Position numbers and translations under genes: made by a program
DNA from: an uncultured Roseobacter sp.
GTDB taxonomy: Bacteria > Pseudomonadota > Alphaproteobacteria > Rhodobacterales > Rhodobacteraceae
Direction of reading: 5' to 3'
Assembly: GCF_947499265.1 (NCBI RefSeq)
Contig: NZ_CANMNK010000013.1
Span: forward strand, 1-64,000
DNA length: 64,000 nt
Part shown: positions 45,995 to 53,994 of the stretch, one piece after another
Layout: each line of letters begins with the position of its first letter
Numbering within the stretch: position 1 is the first letter of the stretch
Notes under the pieces: generated by a model
What the model was told of the DNA's origin: nothing
What the model saw: the letters and a program-made list of their open reading frames with translations, nothing else
Database searches by the model: none

Positions 45995-46446
45995 TGCGCG
46001 GTGACCCCGTCAAAGGTCACCTGATGCGCAAAAGGCCCCTGCCTCAATGTTACCTGCCAGGGTGTGCTGCCTGCGGGCACCAGATACCGTGACACGGCAA
46101 AGACCATGTCTTCGTGGTCCTGCACCGAGATACGCATGGTGTCCGGAAAAGGTTTCAATCGACGCAGAGACGGATCAGCATGAGGCTCCCAACCACCCGC
46201 ACCGATGGTCCAGAAACTATATCCCTCCGGCCCCGCCTTCACGCCAAAGCCGCGCTGATGGTCAATCGCGAACTGCACGGCAAGACGCAGATCCGCAACC
46301 AGCTTAAGCGCGGTCACCTCCGGCGCTGTGCCGGAGGTCTTTGGGCGAAACGACATCGCAACTGTGCTGGCCATGATGCCAATCACGACAAGGACCACCA
46401 ACATCTCGATGAGCGTCACACCGGCATCGCCCGCCCGGTGCCTCAT
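45970..46446 (-). CDS. gspH: Minor pseudopilin GspH
   Basis: 158 residues. Cleavage motif DAG-VTLIEMLVVLVVIGI near residue 8; downstream GTAPEVTALKLVADLRLAVQFAIDHQRGFGV is the GspH/FimT pattern. Overlaps gspG by 4 bases. Confidence 0.9.
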   Translation of the reverse strand: MRHRAGDAGVTLIEMLVVLVVIGIMASTVAMSFRPKTSGTAPEVTALKLVADLRLAVQFAIDHQRGFGVKAGPEGYSFWTIGAGGWEPHADPSLRRLKPFPDTMRISVQDHEDMVFAVSRYLVPAGSTPWQVTLRQGPFAHQVTFDGVTAQWVQTGGD

Positions 46447-46919
46447 TGCGACAGCCCCGTAGCCTGCCGATCGCCCAAGGCAATGTCCGAGGCAGGTCCG
46501 TCCCCGCCAGCCGCGCCATCAGATCCCAGCGACATGAGGTCAAACGCGCCCACGGTGCCCGGCGATTGATAGACATACGCGTTTCCCCAAGGATCCTGCG
46601 GCAGGCTTGTCAGGTAGCCCCCCTGCACCCAGTTGCGCGGGAGGGGCGGGCTGATGGGCGCCTCAACCAAGGCGGCCAGCCCTTGTGTGGTGGTCGGATA
46701 GGTCTGGTTGTCCAGCCGATAGAGCTCCAGCGCGCTTGCGATCGAACGCAAATCTGTCTGGGCAACGCTGGCGCGCGCCTCGTCCGGTCGACCGATCACA
46801 TTGGGCACAATGATCGCGGCAACAACCGAGATCATTACCAGCACCACCATCATTTCGATCAGGGTTACGCCTGCATTGCCAGAGCGGGTGGGGAGATGTT
46901 TGCAGCTAAGTTGTGTCAT
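46443..46919 (-). CDS. gspG: Major pseudopilin GspG
   Basis: The start at 46919 (MTQLSCKHLP) has GAAGGAAAAGG upstream. 158 residues. Cleavage motif NAG-VTLIEMMVVLVMISV, then VPNVIGRPDEARASVAQTDL, ALELYRLDNQTYPTTTQGLAAL and the C-terminal DPWGNAYVYQSPG calcium-loop region of GspG. First gene of the leftward secretion operon, divergent from gspL with 86 bases between starts. Confidence 0.95.
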   Translation of the reverse strand: MTQLSCKHLPTRSGNAGVTLIEMMVVLVMISVVAAIIVPNVIGRPDEARASVAQTDLRSIASALELYRLDNQTYPTTTQGLAALVEAPISPPLPRNWVQGGYLTSLPQDPWGNAYVYQSPGTVGAFDLMSLGSDGAAGGDGPASDIALGDRQATGLSQ

Positions 46920-47005
46920 GAAACCTTTTCCTTCTGAGTCTCGTAAATCTGAGTACATAGGCACAAAAAATCGTGCTGAAAAGACTTTTTATTGTGGAAA
47001 AACAA

Positions 47006-48175
47006 ATGTTTACACAAGAAGATGGTGGCTGCGCTGAAATCACTGATAGGGGTGCGATTGCCCCATCACGCGCCCTCGTCCCGTATCCTCAGCCCCCCGT
47101 TGCTCCGGCTGTCTGCACCGCTCTGAAAGACAGGTTGGTGCAAGCTGCCACAGCTGCCCATCTTGCCGCCCCCATTGTGGTGCCAAGCGCAAATGTCAGC
47201 CTTTTTTGCGTGTCTCTGCCGGTCAACACCCATCGACAGCGCATGAAAGCGCTGAGGTTCGCATTGGTGGATCAGCTGTGCGAGGCACCAGTCACATCAC
47301 AGTGTGTTCTGGGCCCGCTGATCGGTGACGATCATTACCTCGTGGCTGTCTGCGACGAAACCGCGCTGGCGCAGGTGGCGGTCGATCCCGAGCAAGCTGG
47401 TGTTGCCCTGCCCGACATTCTGGGTATCCCGCGACCAGATGCAAAACGCCCTGCCTGGAACCTCTGGCGCGCGGGGAATGTGATTTACGTCCGCGCCTCT
47501 GATGGCACCGGGTTCGTGTGCCGTGCCGATGTTTTTGCGACGTGCTGGACCCTAGCCGATAAACCTGAGCTCTTTTCCCTAACGCAGGCGCTACCGGATG
47601 GCGTGGAAGCAGCGGATATCTCTGCAAACCCACCGCCGCCCGACCCGCAGGATTTGCAATTGGACCTGCGACATGGCCGGTTTCGACACCGCAAAAAAGG
47701 GCCACGCCGGTTTTTGCGATTTGCCGCCGCTGCTCTGATCCTCGGTGTTTTTGGCCAGATCTCCCTACTCGCTGCAGATGCACGGGCATTGTCCAACATC
47801 GCAGAGCAGCGCATCGCGGATGTGTCAGACAGGCTCGCCCAGCGCGCCCCCGGTCTTGCGCCAGATCAGCCGCTGCGCCTGATCACTGCGCAGCTGGTCA
47901 ACAAAAGCACCCCCAAACAACAGGATCGATTCATGGCAACTCTGACCCATGCCTCCGCGGCGCTGAAACCTCAGGCCGATCAGATCACCTTTCGGGAATT
48001 GCGATACGGTGCGCGCGAGGGGGTTTTGACGCTGCTCGTACAGGGCAGTGAATTCGGGGCACTGCAGGCCGCCGAAGCAGCCCTGATCGATGCTGGATTG
48101 CGCGTCACCAGCGGTACGGCAACCGCGACGGAAAGCGGCGCAGAAGTATTGCTTCAGATCAGGGCCGCATCGTGA
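47006..48175 (+). CDS. gspL: Type II secretion protein GspL
   Basis: 389 residues from ATG 47006; an in-frame GTG at 46973 is an alternative. The N-terminal cytoplasmic actin-like domain is divergent (LPVNTHRQRMKALRFALVDQL, LGPLIGDDHYLVAVCD). A single membrane helix (FLRFAAAALILGVFGQISLLA) and a periplasmic ferredoxin-like domain ending in EVLLQIRAAS follow. Assignment rests on layout, topology and position ahead of gspM; it anchors the GspE ATPase. Overlaps gspM by one base. Confidence 0.85.
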   Translation: MFTQEDGGCAEITDRGAIAPSRALVPYPQPPVAPAVCTALKDRLVQAATAAHLAAPIVVPSANVSLFCVSLPVNTHRQRMKALRFALVDQLCEAPVTSQCVLGPLIGDDHYLVAVCDETALAQVAVDPEQAGVALPDILGIPRPDAKRPAWNLWRAGNVIYVRASDGTGFVCRADVFATCWTLADKPELFSLTQALPDGVEAADISANPPPPDPQDLQLDLRHGRFRHRKKGPRRFLRFAAAALILGVFGQISLLAADARALSNIAEQRIADVSDRLAQRAPGLAPDQPLRLITAQLVNKSTPKQQDRFMATLTHASAALKPQADQITFRELRYGAREGVLTLLVQGSEFGALQAAEAALIDAGLRVTSGTATATESGAEVLLQIRAAS

Positions 48176-48612
48176 TGCGAGACCTGACCAATCGCGAAAA
48201 AGGCCTGCTTGGCCTGGCCATGCTGCTGACGGTGGTGTCTGCAGCATGGGTGTTGATCGTAATGCCAATGATGACCGCGAGAGCGGCAAGCCTCACCGAA
48301 ATTCGCAAGGCCGATGCGATTGCGGATCTGCTTGTCACCTCCGTTGGTGAACAAACCCGCCCTGTCGCACGCCAACCTCTGCAGACCATCATTACGCAGC
48401 GGGCCAAGGCCGCCGATCTGACCATCCGCCGTTTGGACCCATCCGAAAACGCGATGTCCATCACGCTGGACGACGCCCCCTACAGCGCGGTGATCGGATG
48501 GATGGCCGCCCTGACCGAGCAGGAAGGTCTGCGCATCGCATCCGTAGAGATCGGACGCCGCACCACACCCGGAATCGTAGCCACACAAATTACGGTGGAA
48601 ACAGATCAATGA
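48175..48612 (+). CDS. gspM: Type II secretion protein GspM
   Basis: 145 residues: a short cytoplasmic start (MRDLTNREKGLLGLAMLL), one membrane helix (VVSAAWVLIVMPMMTA) and a periplasmic domain with the GspM pattern PLQTIITQRAKAADLTIRRL and YSAVIGWMAALTEQEGLRI. ATG overlaps the gspL stop and the 3' end overlaps gspE by 4 bases. Confidence 0.88.
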   Translation: MRDLTNREKGLLGLAMLLTVVSAAWVLIVMPMMTARAASLTEIRKADAIADLLVTSVGEQTRPVARQPLQTIITQRAKAADLTIRRLDPSENAMSITLDDAPYSAVIGWMAALTEQEGLRIASVEIGRRTTPGIVATQITVETDQ

Positions 48613-50072
48613 CTGCGCGGCTTCCCTACGCATTTGCACGCGACCATAACTTGCTTGTCCTGGAGGACGGCGAGACCTGTCTGGTGACCAACGACACACC
48701 GCTGACGGCCTTTGTTGAAGCACAGCGGCATCAGGCGAAGTTACTGAGCTTGCGCAAGGTCTCCGCAACCATCCTCGCGGACCATATCGAAACCCAGTAC
48801 CGCGACAATGCACATGAGGCTGCGGGCGCCGCGGCGGAGGCCGATTTTGGCGGGACAAATCTGGCGGAGTTGGCAGATAGTGCCGCGGCGGTCGATGACT
48901 TGTTGGACCAGCGCAACGATGCGCCTGTTGTGCGCTTGATCAATGCGCTGCTGCTGGAAGCCATCCGTGAAAATGCATCAGACGTACATGTCGAGGTCGA
49001 GGAAAAACGTCTCGTCGTGCGATTTCGGGTCGATGGCGTCATGCGCGACGTGTTGGAGCCATCGCGCGCGCTGGCCCCCTTGCTGTCCAGCCGGATCAAG
49101 GTGATGGGCAAGCTCGACATATCCGAAAAACGTGTTCCCCAGGATGGGCGCGTGTCCCTGCGCGTCGGCGAATACGAACTGGATATGCGCATTTCGACCT
49201 TGCCCGCGCAATACGGCGAACGGGTGGTCCTGCGCCTGCTTGATCGGGGTCAAACCCGTGCCGGGGTGTCCAGCCTCGGGATGGGTACAGAGGCAGAGGC
49301 CGCTTTCAAAAGAATGCTGAAGCGACCGGATGGTATTATCCTTGTCACCGGTCCGACGGGATCGGGCAAAACCACCACGCTCTATGCCGCGCTGGATGCG
49401 CTCAATGACCGTCAGCGCAACATCATGACCATCGAGGACCCGATTGAATACGCCCTCGCCGGGGTGGGTCAGATGCAGGTGAACGCCGCCACCGATCTGA
49501 CCTTCGCACGTGGCTTGCGCGCCATTCTGCGGCAGGACCCCGACGTGATCATGGTCGGTGAAATTCGTGATGGTGAAACCGCGCGCATCGCTGTGGAAAG
49601 CGCAATGACAGGTCATTTGGTGCTGTCCACGCTGCACACCAACACCGCGTTGGGCAGCATCGCAAGGCTGGTCGATCTGGGCGTGCAGCCGTTTCTACTG
49701 GCCCCGATGATCCGCGGGCTTATTGCGCAACGCCTAGTGCGCCGAACTTGCGCGGAATGCGCCGTGCCTGTCCCGATCAGCGCCTTCGAAGCGGCCTCAC
49801 TGGGCATTTCACCGGAGGCAACCGTGCAGTGTGGCGACGGATGCATGGCCTGTGGGCAAACCGGCTATCGCGGACGGGTTGCGCTCTACGAAGTGGTCGA
49901 AGGCAGTGCGGTTTTGGAACGTGCAATCACCGATGGGCTGTCCGAGGCCGAGATCCAAGGGATCTCGCGCAAACAGTCAAAAGGCCTGATCGACGACGGT
50001 TTGGAAAAGATCCGTGCCGGTCTGACCACCCCGCAGGAAGTGCTGCGCGTCACATATGAGGGCGAGGCCTGA
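48609..50072 (+). CDS. gspE: Type II secretion ATPase GspE
   Basis: 487 residues from the ATG overlapping the gspM stop. N-terminal domain, then RLINALLLEAIRENASDVHVE and RFRVDGVMRDV, Walker A GPTGSGKTT (248-256), Asp box TIEDPIEYAL, Walker B ILRQDPDVIMVGEIRDGETA and His box GHLVLSTLHTNTAL. A four-Cys zinc site (CAEC and CMAC) lies near the C-terminus. It powers pseudopilus assembly. Confidence 0.96.
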   Translation: MTARLPYAFARDHNLLVLEDGETCLVTNDTPLTAFVEAQRHQAKLLSLRKVSATILADHIETQYRDNAHEAAGAAAEADFGGTNLAELADSAAAVDDLLDQRNDAPVVRLINALLLEAIRENASDVHVEVEEKRLVVRFRVDGVMRDVLEPSRALAPLLSSRIKVMGKLDISEKRVPQDGRVSLRVGEYELDMRISTLPAQYGERVVLRLLDRGQTRAGVSSLGMGTEAEAAFKRMLKRPDGIILVTGPTGSGKTTTLYAALDALNDRQRNIMTIEDPIEYALAGVGQMQVNAATDLTFARGLRAILRQDPDVIMVGEIRDGETARIAVESAMTGHLVLSTLHTNTALGSIARLVDLGVQPFLLAPMIRGLIAQRLVRRTCAECAVPVPISAFEAASLGISPEATVQCGDGCMACGQTGYRGRVALYEVVEGSAVLERAITDGLSEAEIQGISRKQSKGLIDDGLEKIRAGLTTPQEVLRVTYEGEA

Positions 50073-50074
50073 GG

Positions 50075-51265
50075 ATGCCGTTCTTTCACTACGTCGCAGC
50101 GACGGAAAACGGCCGCACCCAGCGCGGAAAAATCGAGGCCGCCAGCGCGCAGGCCGCGACACAGGCCCTGCGCGCGCAGCGACTTCTACCGGTGGAGCTT
50201 AGAGCAGCGGGTCCGAAGGTGACATTTTCCCTGCCCGCCAGGAAATCCCTGTCATCCAGAGAATTGGCCGCGTTGACCCGTCAGATGGCCACCCTACTCG
50301 AAAGCAGCGTGCGCATCGAAGACGCGCTGACGGCGGTCGCCTATCAATCCGGGGCCCGCACCGCCCGGATCGTCCGCAGTCTGCACGAAAACATCCTGCA
50401 AGGTCAGAGCGTGGCCGCCGCACTTGAGCAGCACTCGAAATCCTTCGACACGTTCTACACCTCGTCCGTGCGTGCTGGCGAACGTGCCGGACGACTGGGC
50501 GCAGTCATGGCCCATCTGGCGGATCACGTGGAGACGAGATCAAAAAACCAGGGCAGTGTGCAGCTTGCGCTTATCTACCCGGCAATCCTTGCGCTTGTGT
50601 CGCTCGCGGTGGTCACGGCGCTGCTGGTTTTTGTTGTGCCCGATATCGTGCGGGTTTTTGCGAGCCGTGGCGCCGAATTGCCGGGCCTGACACGTGGGTT
50701 GATCGCCCTGAGCGAAGGCATCCAGGTGTGGTGGCCCTGGATCGCCCTCACGCTCGCGGCCGCCTCCGTCACAGTCTGGCAAATGATGCGCCTGCCAAAA
50801 TTTCGTATGGAATGGCACCGTTTTCTGCTGAAAACGCAATTGAACCGGCAAATCGCTGCAACGCAGTTTGCCGGCACGCTCGCGACCCTTACGCAGAGCG
50901 GTGTGACACTGAATGACGCGCTTGAAGCCGCCAGTGGCACCGTTGGCAACATCGCATATCGGGACATCGTCCGCGAGGTGGCCAATGCCGTGCGGGATGG
51001 TGCGGCTCTGTCGCAGGCCATGGCTGGTCACCGTGTTTTCTCCGCAATGATGATTACGATGGTTGCAAGCGGCGAGGCGGGCGGGACCTTGCCGCGCACC
51101 CTGTCCCGTTACGCCGACGACAGTGCGCAGTCGCTCAACGCGATTGTGAAAGCCCTGATGGGTCTGGTCGAGCCGCTGGTCCTGCTGGTCATGGGCGGTA
51201 TCGTAATGCTGCTTGTGCTCGCGATCCTGCTGCCGATCGTAAATCTCAACAATCTCGTTGGTTGA
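50075..51265 (+). CDS. gspF: Type II secretion platform protein GspF
   Basis: 396 residues with two GspF repeats (ELAALTRQMATLLESSVRIED and TQFAGTLATLTQSGVTLND) and three membrane helices (for example IALVSLAVVTALLVFVVPDIV-like near residue 170 and MGGIVMLLVLAILLPIVNLN at the end). Two bases after gspE. Inner-membrane platform of the pseudopilus. Confidence 0.95.
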   Translation: MPFFHYVAATENGRTQRGKIEAASAQAATQALRAQRLLPVELRAAGPKVTFSLPARKSLSSRELAALTRQMATLLESSVRIEDALTAVAYQSGARTARIVRSLHENILQGQSVAAALEQHSKSFDTFYTSSVRAGERAGRLGAVMAHLADHVETRSKNQGSVQLALIYPAILALVSLAVVTALLVFVVPDIVRVFASRGAELPGLTRGLIALSEGIQVWWPWIALTLAAASVTVWQMMRLPKFRMEWHRFLLKTQLNRQIAATQFAGTLATLTQSGVTLNDALEAASGTVGNIAYRDIVREVANAVRDGAALSQAMAGHRVFSAMMITMVASGEAGGTLPRTLSRYADDSAQSLNAIVKALMGLVEPLVLLVMGGIVMLLVLAILLPIVNLNNLVG

Positions 51266-51298
51266 ATACCCCCTGAAACCTCAGAAGGATATCACGCA

Positions 51299-52366
51299 AT
51301 GCACGCCTCTTATTCTCGTCGCCGGTTCTTGTCGCGCCTCACGGCATTGGGGGCCATGCCAGCACTGGCTGCCTGTGCGCAGACAACCGCCCCCCGGGGC
51401 GCACCAACCATCCAACCTGCCCGCACCGCGCTGTTGCTGCCACTCTCGGGTCCAAAAACCGACCTGGGCCAAACGATGGCCAAAGCAGTGTGGCTCGTCG
51501 AGGACAGCAGAGGGCTGCCGCAACGTGTTGAAATTTTCGACACCGGGCCAACCCCGAAGGGTGCCGTTGCAGCAGCAGACCGGGCGGAGGGCGAAGGCGC
51601 AGAAGTCGTTATAGGGCCGCTGTTTTCAGATCACACCGCGGCGGTGATGGCATCGCCCCCCAAAGCGCAGGTGGTCTCACTGTCCAATGACGACCGCCTG
51701 GCCGCCACCGGGGCATGGGTCTTTGGCGTCACCCCTGCGCACTCCGCAATCGCCGCAGCGGGGTTTGCCAAGAAAAACAGCTGGGATTCCATCGCACTGA
51801 TGCAGCCTGGTGGCGACTTTGGCGCACAATCTGCAACTGCACTGGCGGCCGCCGCAAAGACCCACCGCCTGAAACTGATGCCGCCGGTCCCAATGGCAGC
51901 ACCTGAGGGTTTGCTGGAACGGCTGAAAGAGGCAGGGGGCGGCCAATTGCCAGACAGCCTCTATCTGCCATCGGCCGATGCCAAAAGCAGGCGCGCGGCG
52001 CAGATCGCTGAACAGGCTGGCCTGGGCGTTATCGGATCGCTGCAGTGGGCGGATGTCCCGACAGGTGACTTGGCCCCCCTGAAAACACTGCGGTTTGCCG
52101 GACCGGATCCGCGGCTTTTCAATAGCCTGTCCTCCAGCTACCAAAGCCAGCTGGGGGAGGAGATGGGCATTCTGTCAGGCCTTGCGGTGGATGCGGTCAT
52201 GTTCGCCAACAGCCTCCCCAGAGACCGGAACGGACGGGTGCAAATGACCGGCATGCCCCCGCGCGAGGGCCTGCTTGGTCAATGCTCGTTTCGCAAAGAT
52301 CGAACCTGCGCGCGCCAGCTTGCCATTCTCCAGCTCAGGGACGGGCGGGTCAGCAAAGTCGCATGA
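51299..52366 (+). CDS. Lipoprotein, LpoA/type I binding-protein-like, in the secretion operon
   Basis: 355 residues. The signal MHASYSRRRFLSRLTALGAM ends at a lipobox (LAACAQ). The mature part is a type I periplasmic-binding fold (ARTALLLPLSGPKTDLGQTM, GAEVVIGPLFSDHTAAVM, VVSLSNDDRLAATGAWVFGV), like the penicillin-binding-protein activator family. It lies between gspF and gspJ and overlaps gspJ by 4 bases, so it is coupled to the minor pseudopilins. This is not a standard secretion gene; it could link the machine to peptidoglycan remodelling or act as a pilotin-like factor, both only inferences. Confidence 0.8.
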   Translation: MHASYSRRRFLSRLTALGAMPALAACAQTTAPRGAPTIQPARTALLLPLSGPKTDLGQTMAKAVWLVEDSRGLPQRVEIFDTGPTPKGAVAAADRAEGEGAEVVIGPLFSDHTAAVMASPPKAQVVSLSNDDRLAATGAWVFGVTPAHSAIAAAGFAKKNSWDSIALMQPGGDFGAQSATALAAAAKTHRLKLMPPVPMAAPEGLLERLKEAGGGQLPDSLYLPSADAKSRRAAQIAEQAGLGVIGSLQWADVPTGDLAPLKTLRFAGPDPRLFNSLSSSYQSQLGEEMGILSGLAVDAVMFANSLPRDRNGRVQMTGMPPREGLLGQCSFRKDRTCARQLAILQLRDGRVSKVA

Positions 52367-52857
52367 CCGACCGCGACCTCCAAGCTGGCGTCACGTTGAT
52401 CGAAATGCTTGTGGCGCTTTCTGTGTTTTCCATGATCGGTCTGGCCAGTTTTACCGTGCTCGACACAATTCTGCGCACCGACCGCCAAACCGGTGGCCGG
52501 TTGGAAGAACATTCCGATCTCGACCGCGCGTTCCGGATTTTCGAAGCAGATGTCCTTCGAGCGCAACCGGGCCTTTCGCTCGGCGAGGGTTGGGTCAAGC
52601 TGACGACGGCAGAAAGTCAGGTAATCTATCAATCACAACAAGAGGGCCTGGTCCGTAGGATCGAGCGCCCAGGCATGCCTGCAGTTGCACAACAGATACT
52701 GCCCCTGCCCGCATCGGCCTCCTGGCGCACCTTATCTGAAGACAGCGCTGCTGCCATCGCACCCGGCGTCGAAATGACCCTCTATCCTAATGGCGCGCGT
52801 TCCGCGGCCATTCGCAAGCTGGTCCGGCTTGCGCAAAACCTCCCGTTGCCTGAATGA
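52363..52857 (+). CDS. gspJ: Minor pseudopilin GspJ
   Basis: The start at 52363 overlaps the lipoprotein stop (ATGA). 164 residues. Cleavage motif QAG-VTLIEMLVALSVFSM, then LDTILRTDRQTGGRLEEHSDL and FEADVLRAQPG, the GspJ pattern. Overlaps gspK by 4 bases. Confidence 0.92.
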   Translation: MTDRDLQAGVTLIEMLVALSVFSMIGLASFTVLDTILRTDRQTGGRLEEHSDLDRAFRIFEADVLRAQPGLSLGEGWVKLTTAESQVIYQSQQEGLVRRIERPGMPAVAQQILPLPASASWRTLSEDSAAAIAPGVEMTLYPNGARSAAIRKLVRLAQNLPLPE

Positions 52858-53669
52858 CGCGGCGCCAGGATCAAGGTGTTGCGCTGGTCAATGTCTTGCT
52901 GGTCATGGCGATCTCCGCAGCCCTGGTTCAGACCATGCTGCTGTCACAGGAGAAGGCAATATCCGAAACGCAAAAGGCGTCGGATCGGGCGCAGGCCTTT
53001 GCCCTTGCCAAGGGCGGCGTAGCATCGTTGCGCACCGCGTTGGCGCGGGATCTGCGCGCGGCCCCGGAAAGCGATCACCTGCAGGAGGCGTGGGCGCGGG
53101 TCGCGCAGGAGCAGGTTACCTATGATTTCGGCGGCTATTCGGTGTCCATCGATGATGCACAGGCGCGTTTCAATCTCAACAGCCTGAGCCGCAGTGCCAT
53201 TGCGCAACAGCGGGTATTTTCTGCGTTGCTGACGGCTTTGGAACTGCCGGCTGAACTTGCTCCGCAAATCACCGACGTCATCGCCCGCGAGGGGCCGTTG
53301 GTCTCTGTGGCAAAACTGCGCGCGCATGGCATAAGTGACCGGTTTGTGGAAGATCTTTCCCCCTACGTCGCCGCGCTGCCAGCGGGTCAGTTGATCAACC
53401 TGAACACCGCGTCGGAACCTGTGCTGGAGGCGGTTTTTGCAAATCCGATTGTGGCACGCAACCTGAGCGCGCGGCGCACGGCCCAAGGCTATCTGACTGG
53501 CAAGGATCTCTCTGACCTGGGGGTTGTGCAGCCTGCGCTCGCCGGGTGGCGGTCGGACAGCTACGATATCGAGGTGCGCGCTGCGGTGGGCACGGTGGAT
53601 CTTTCCTACAAACGCAGAGTGATACGTGATCCGGAAAGCGAGCTGGTCATCGATATGCCGCGACATTGA
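52854..53669 (+). CDS. gspK: Minor pseudopilin GspK
   Basis: 271 residues. The prepilin-like segment DQG-VALVNVLLVMAISAAL lacks Glu at position 5 (Asn here), consistent with GspK, the tip pseudopilin. SIDDAQARFNLNSLSR, PAGQLINLNTASEPVLEAVF and TGKDLSDLG are typical of GspK. Last gene of the rightward operon. Confidence 0.93.
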   Translation: MTRRQDQGVALVNVLLVMAISAALVQTMLLSQEKAISETQKASDRAQAFALAKGGVASLRTALARDLRAAPESDHLQEAWARVAQEQVTYDFGGYSVSIDDAQARFNLNSLSRSAIAQQRVFSALLTALELPAELAPQITDVIAREGPLVSVAKLRAHGISDRFVEDLSPYVAALPAGQLINLNTASEPVLEAVFANPIVARNLSARRTAQGYLTGKDLSDLGVVQPALAGWRSDSYDIEVRAAVGTVDLSYKRRVIRDPESELVIDMPRH

Positions 53670-53689
53670 TGCCGGACACAAAGAAGCGC

Positions 53690-53707
53690 CGCCGGAGGTT
53701 TCCGGCG
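53690..53707. terminator. Possible bidirectional terminator
   Basis: CGCCGGA-GGTT-TCCGGCG forms a 7-bp stem between convergent genes gspK and the small lipoprotein. The leftward side continues into GGCGCTTCTTT; there is no clean T-run on either strand, so strength is uncertain. Confidence 0.4.
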
Positions 53708-53741
53708 ACGCCCTGTGCTTACAGTCTGTTCTACAGACAGA

Positions 53742-53969
53742 TCAGAATTCGAACGGTTCTGCCGTACGGTCCAGAGTCAGGGTCACGAGATCGACATCGA
53801 TCGGCGTATCGTTGCGCCCCTGATTGAACGCCATCTGGAAATCGCTGCCAAACGCGGCAACTGCTGACGCAACGCCAGCCTCGCCGCTCGCGCCTTCCCC
53901 GTCGACGCAGGCCACAAGGCCAACCGCGACGAGGATGAGGCATCCGGTGCGAAAAGAGAAAATCGTCAT
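53742..53969 (-). CDS. Small lipoprotein
   Basis: 75 residues. A signal with lipobox LVAC (residues 18-21, MTIFSFRTGCLILVAVGLVAC) is followed by a short acidic mature part (DGEGASGEAGVASAVAAFG, FQMAFNQGRNDTPIDVDL). No family recognised. It starts 25 bases after the DUF4331 gene and is probably co-transcribed with it. Confidence 0.7.
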   Translation of the reverse strand: MTIFSFRTGCLILVAVGLVACVDGEGASGEAGVASAVAAFGSDFQMAFNQGRNDTPIDVDLVTLTLDRTAEPFEF

Positions 53970-53994
53970 GTGTTTATCCTTTCCATGCAGCGGA

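Noticed and set aside
46973-47006. GTG at 46973 as the gspL start
   Set aside because: Possible, but it would leave very little promoter space to gspG and has a weaker upstream purine tract than ATG 47006.
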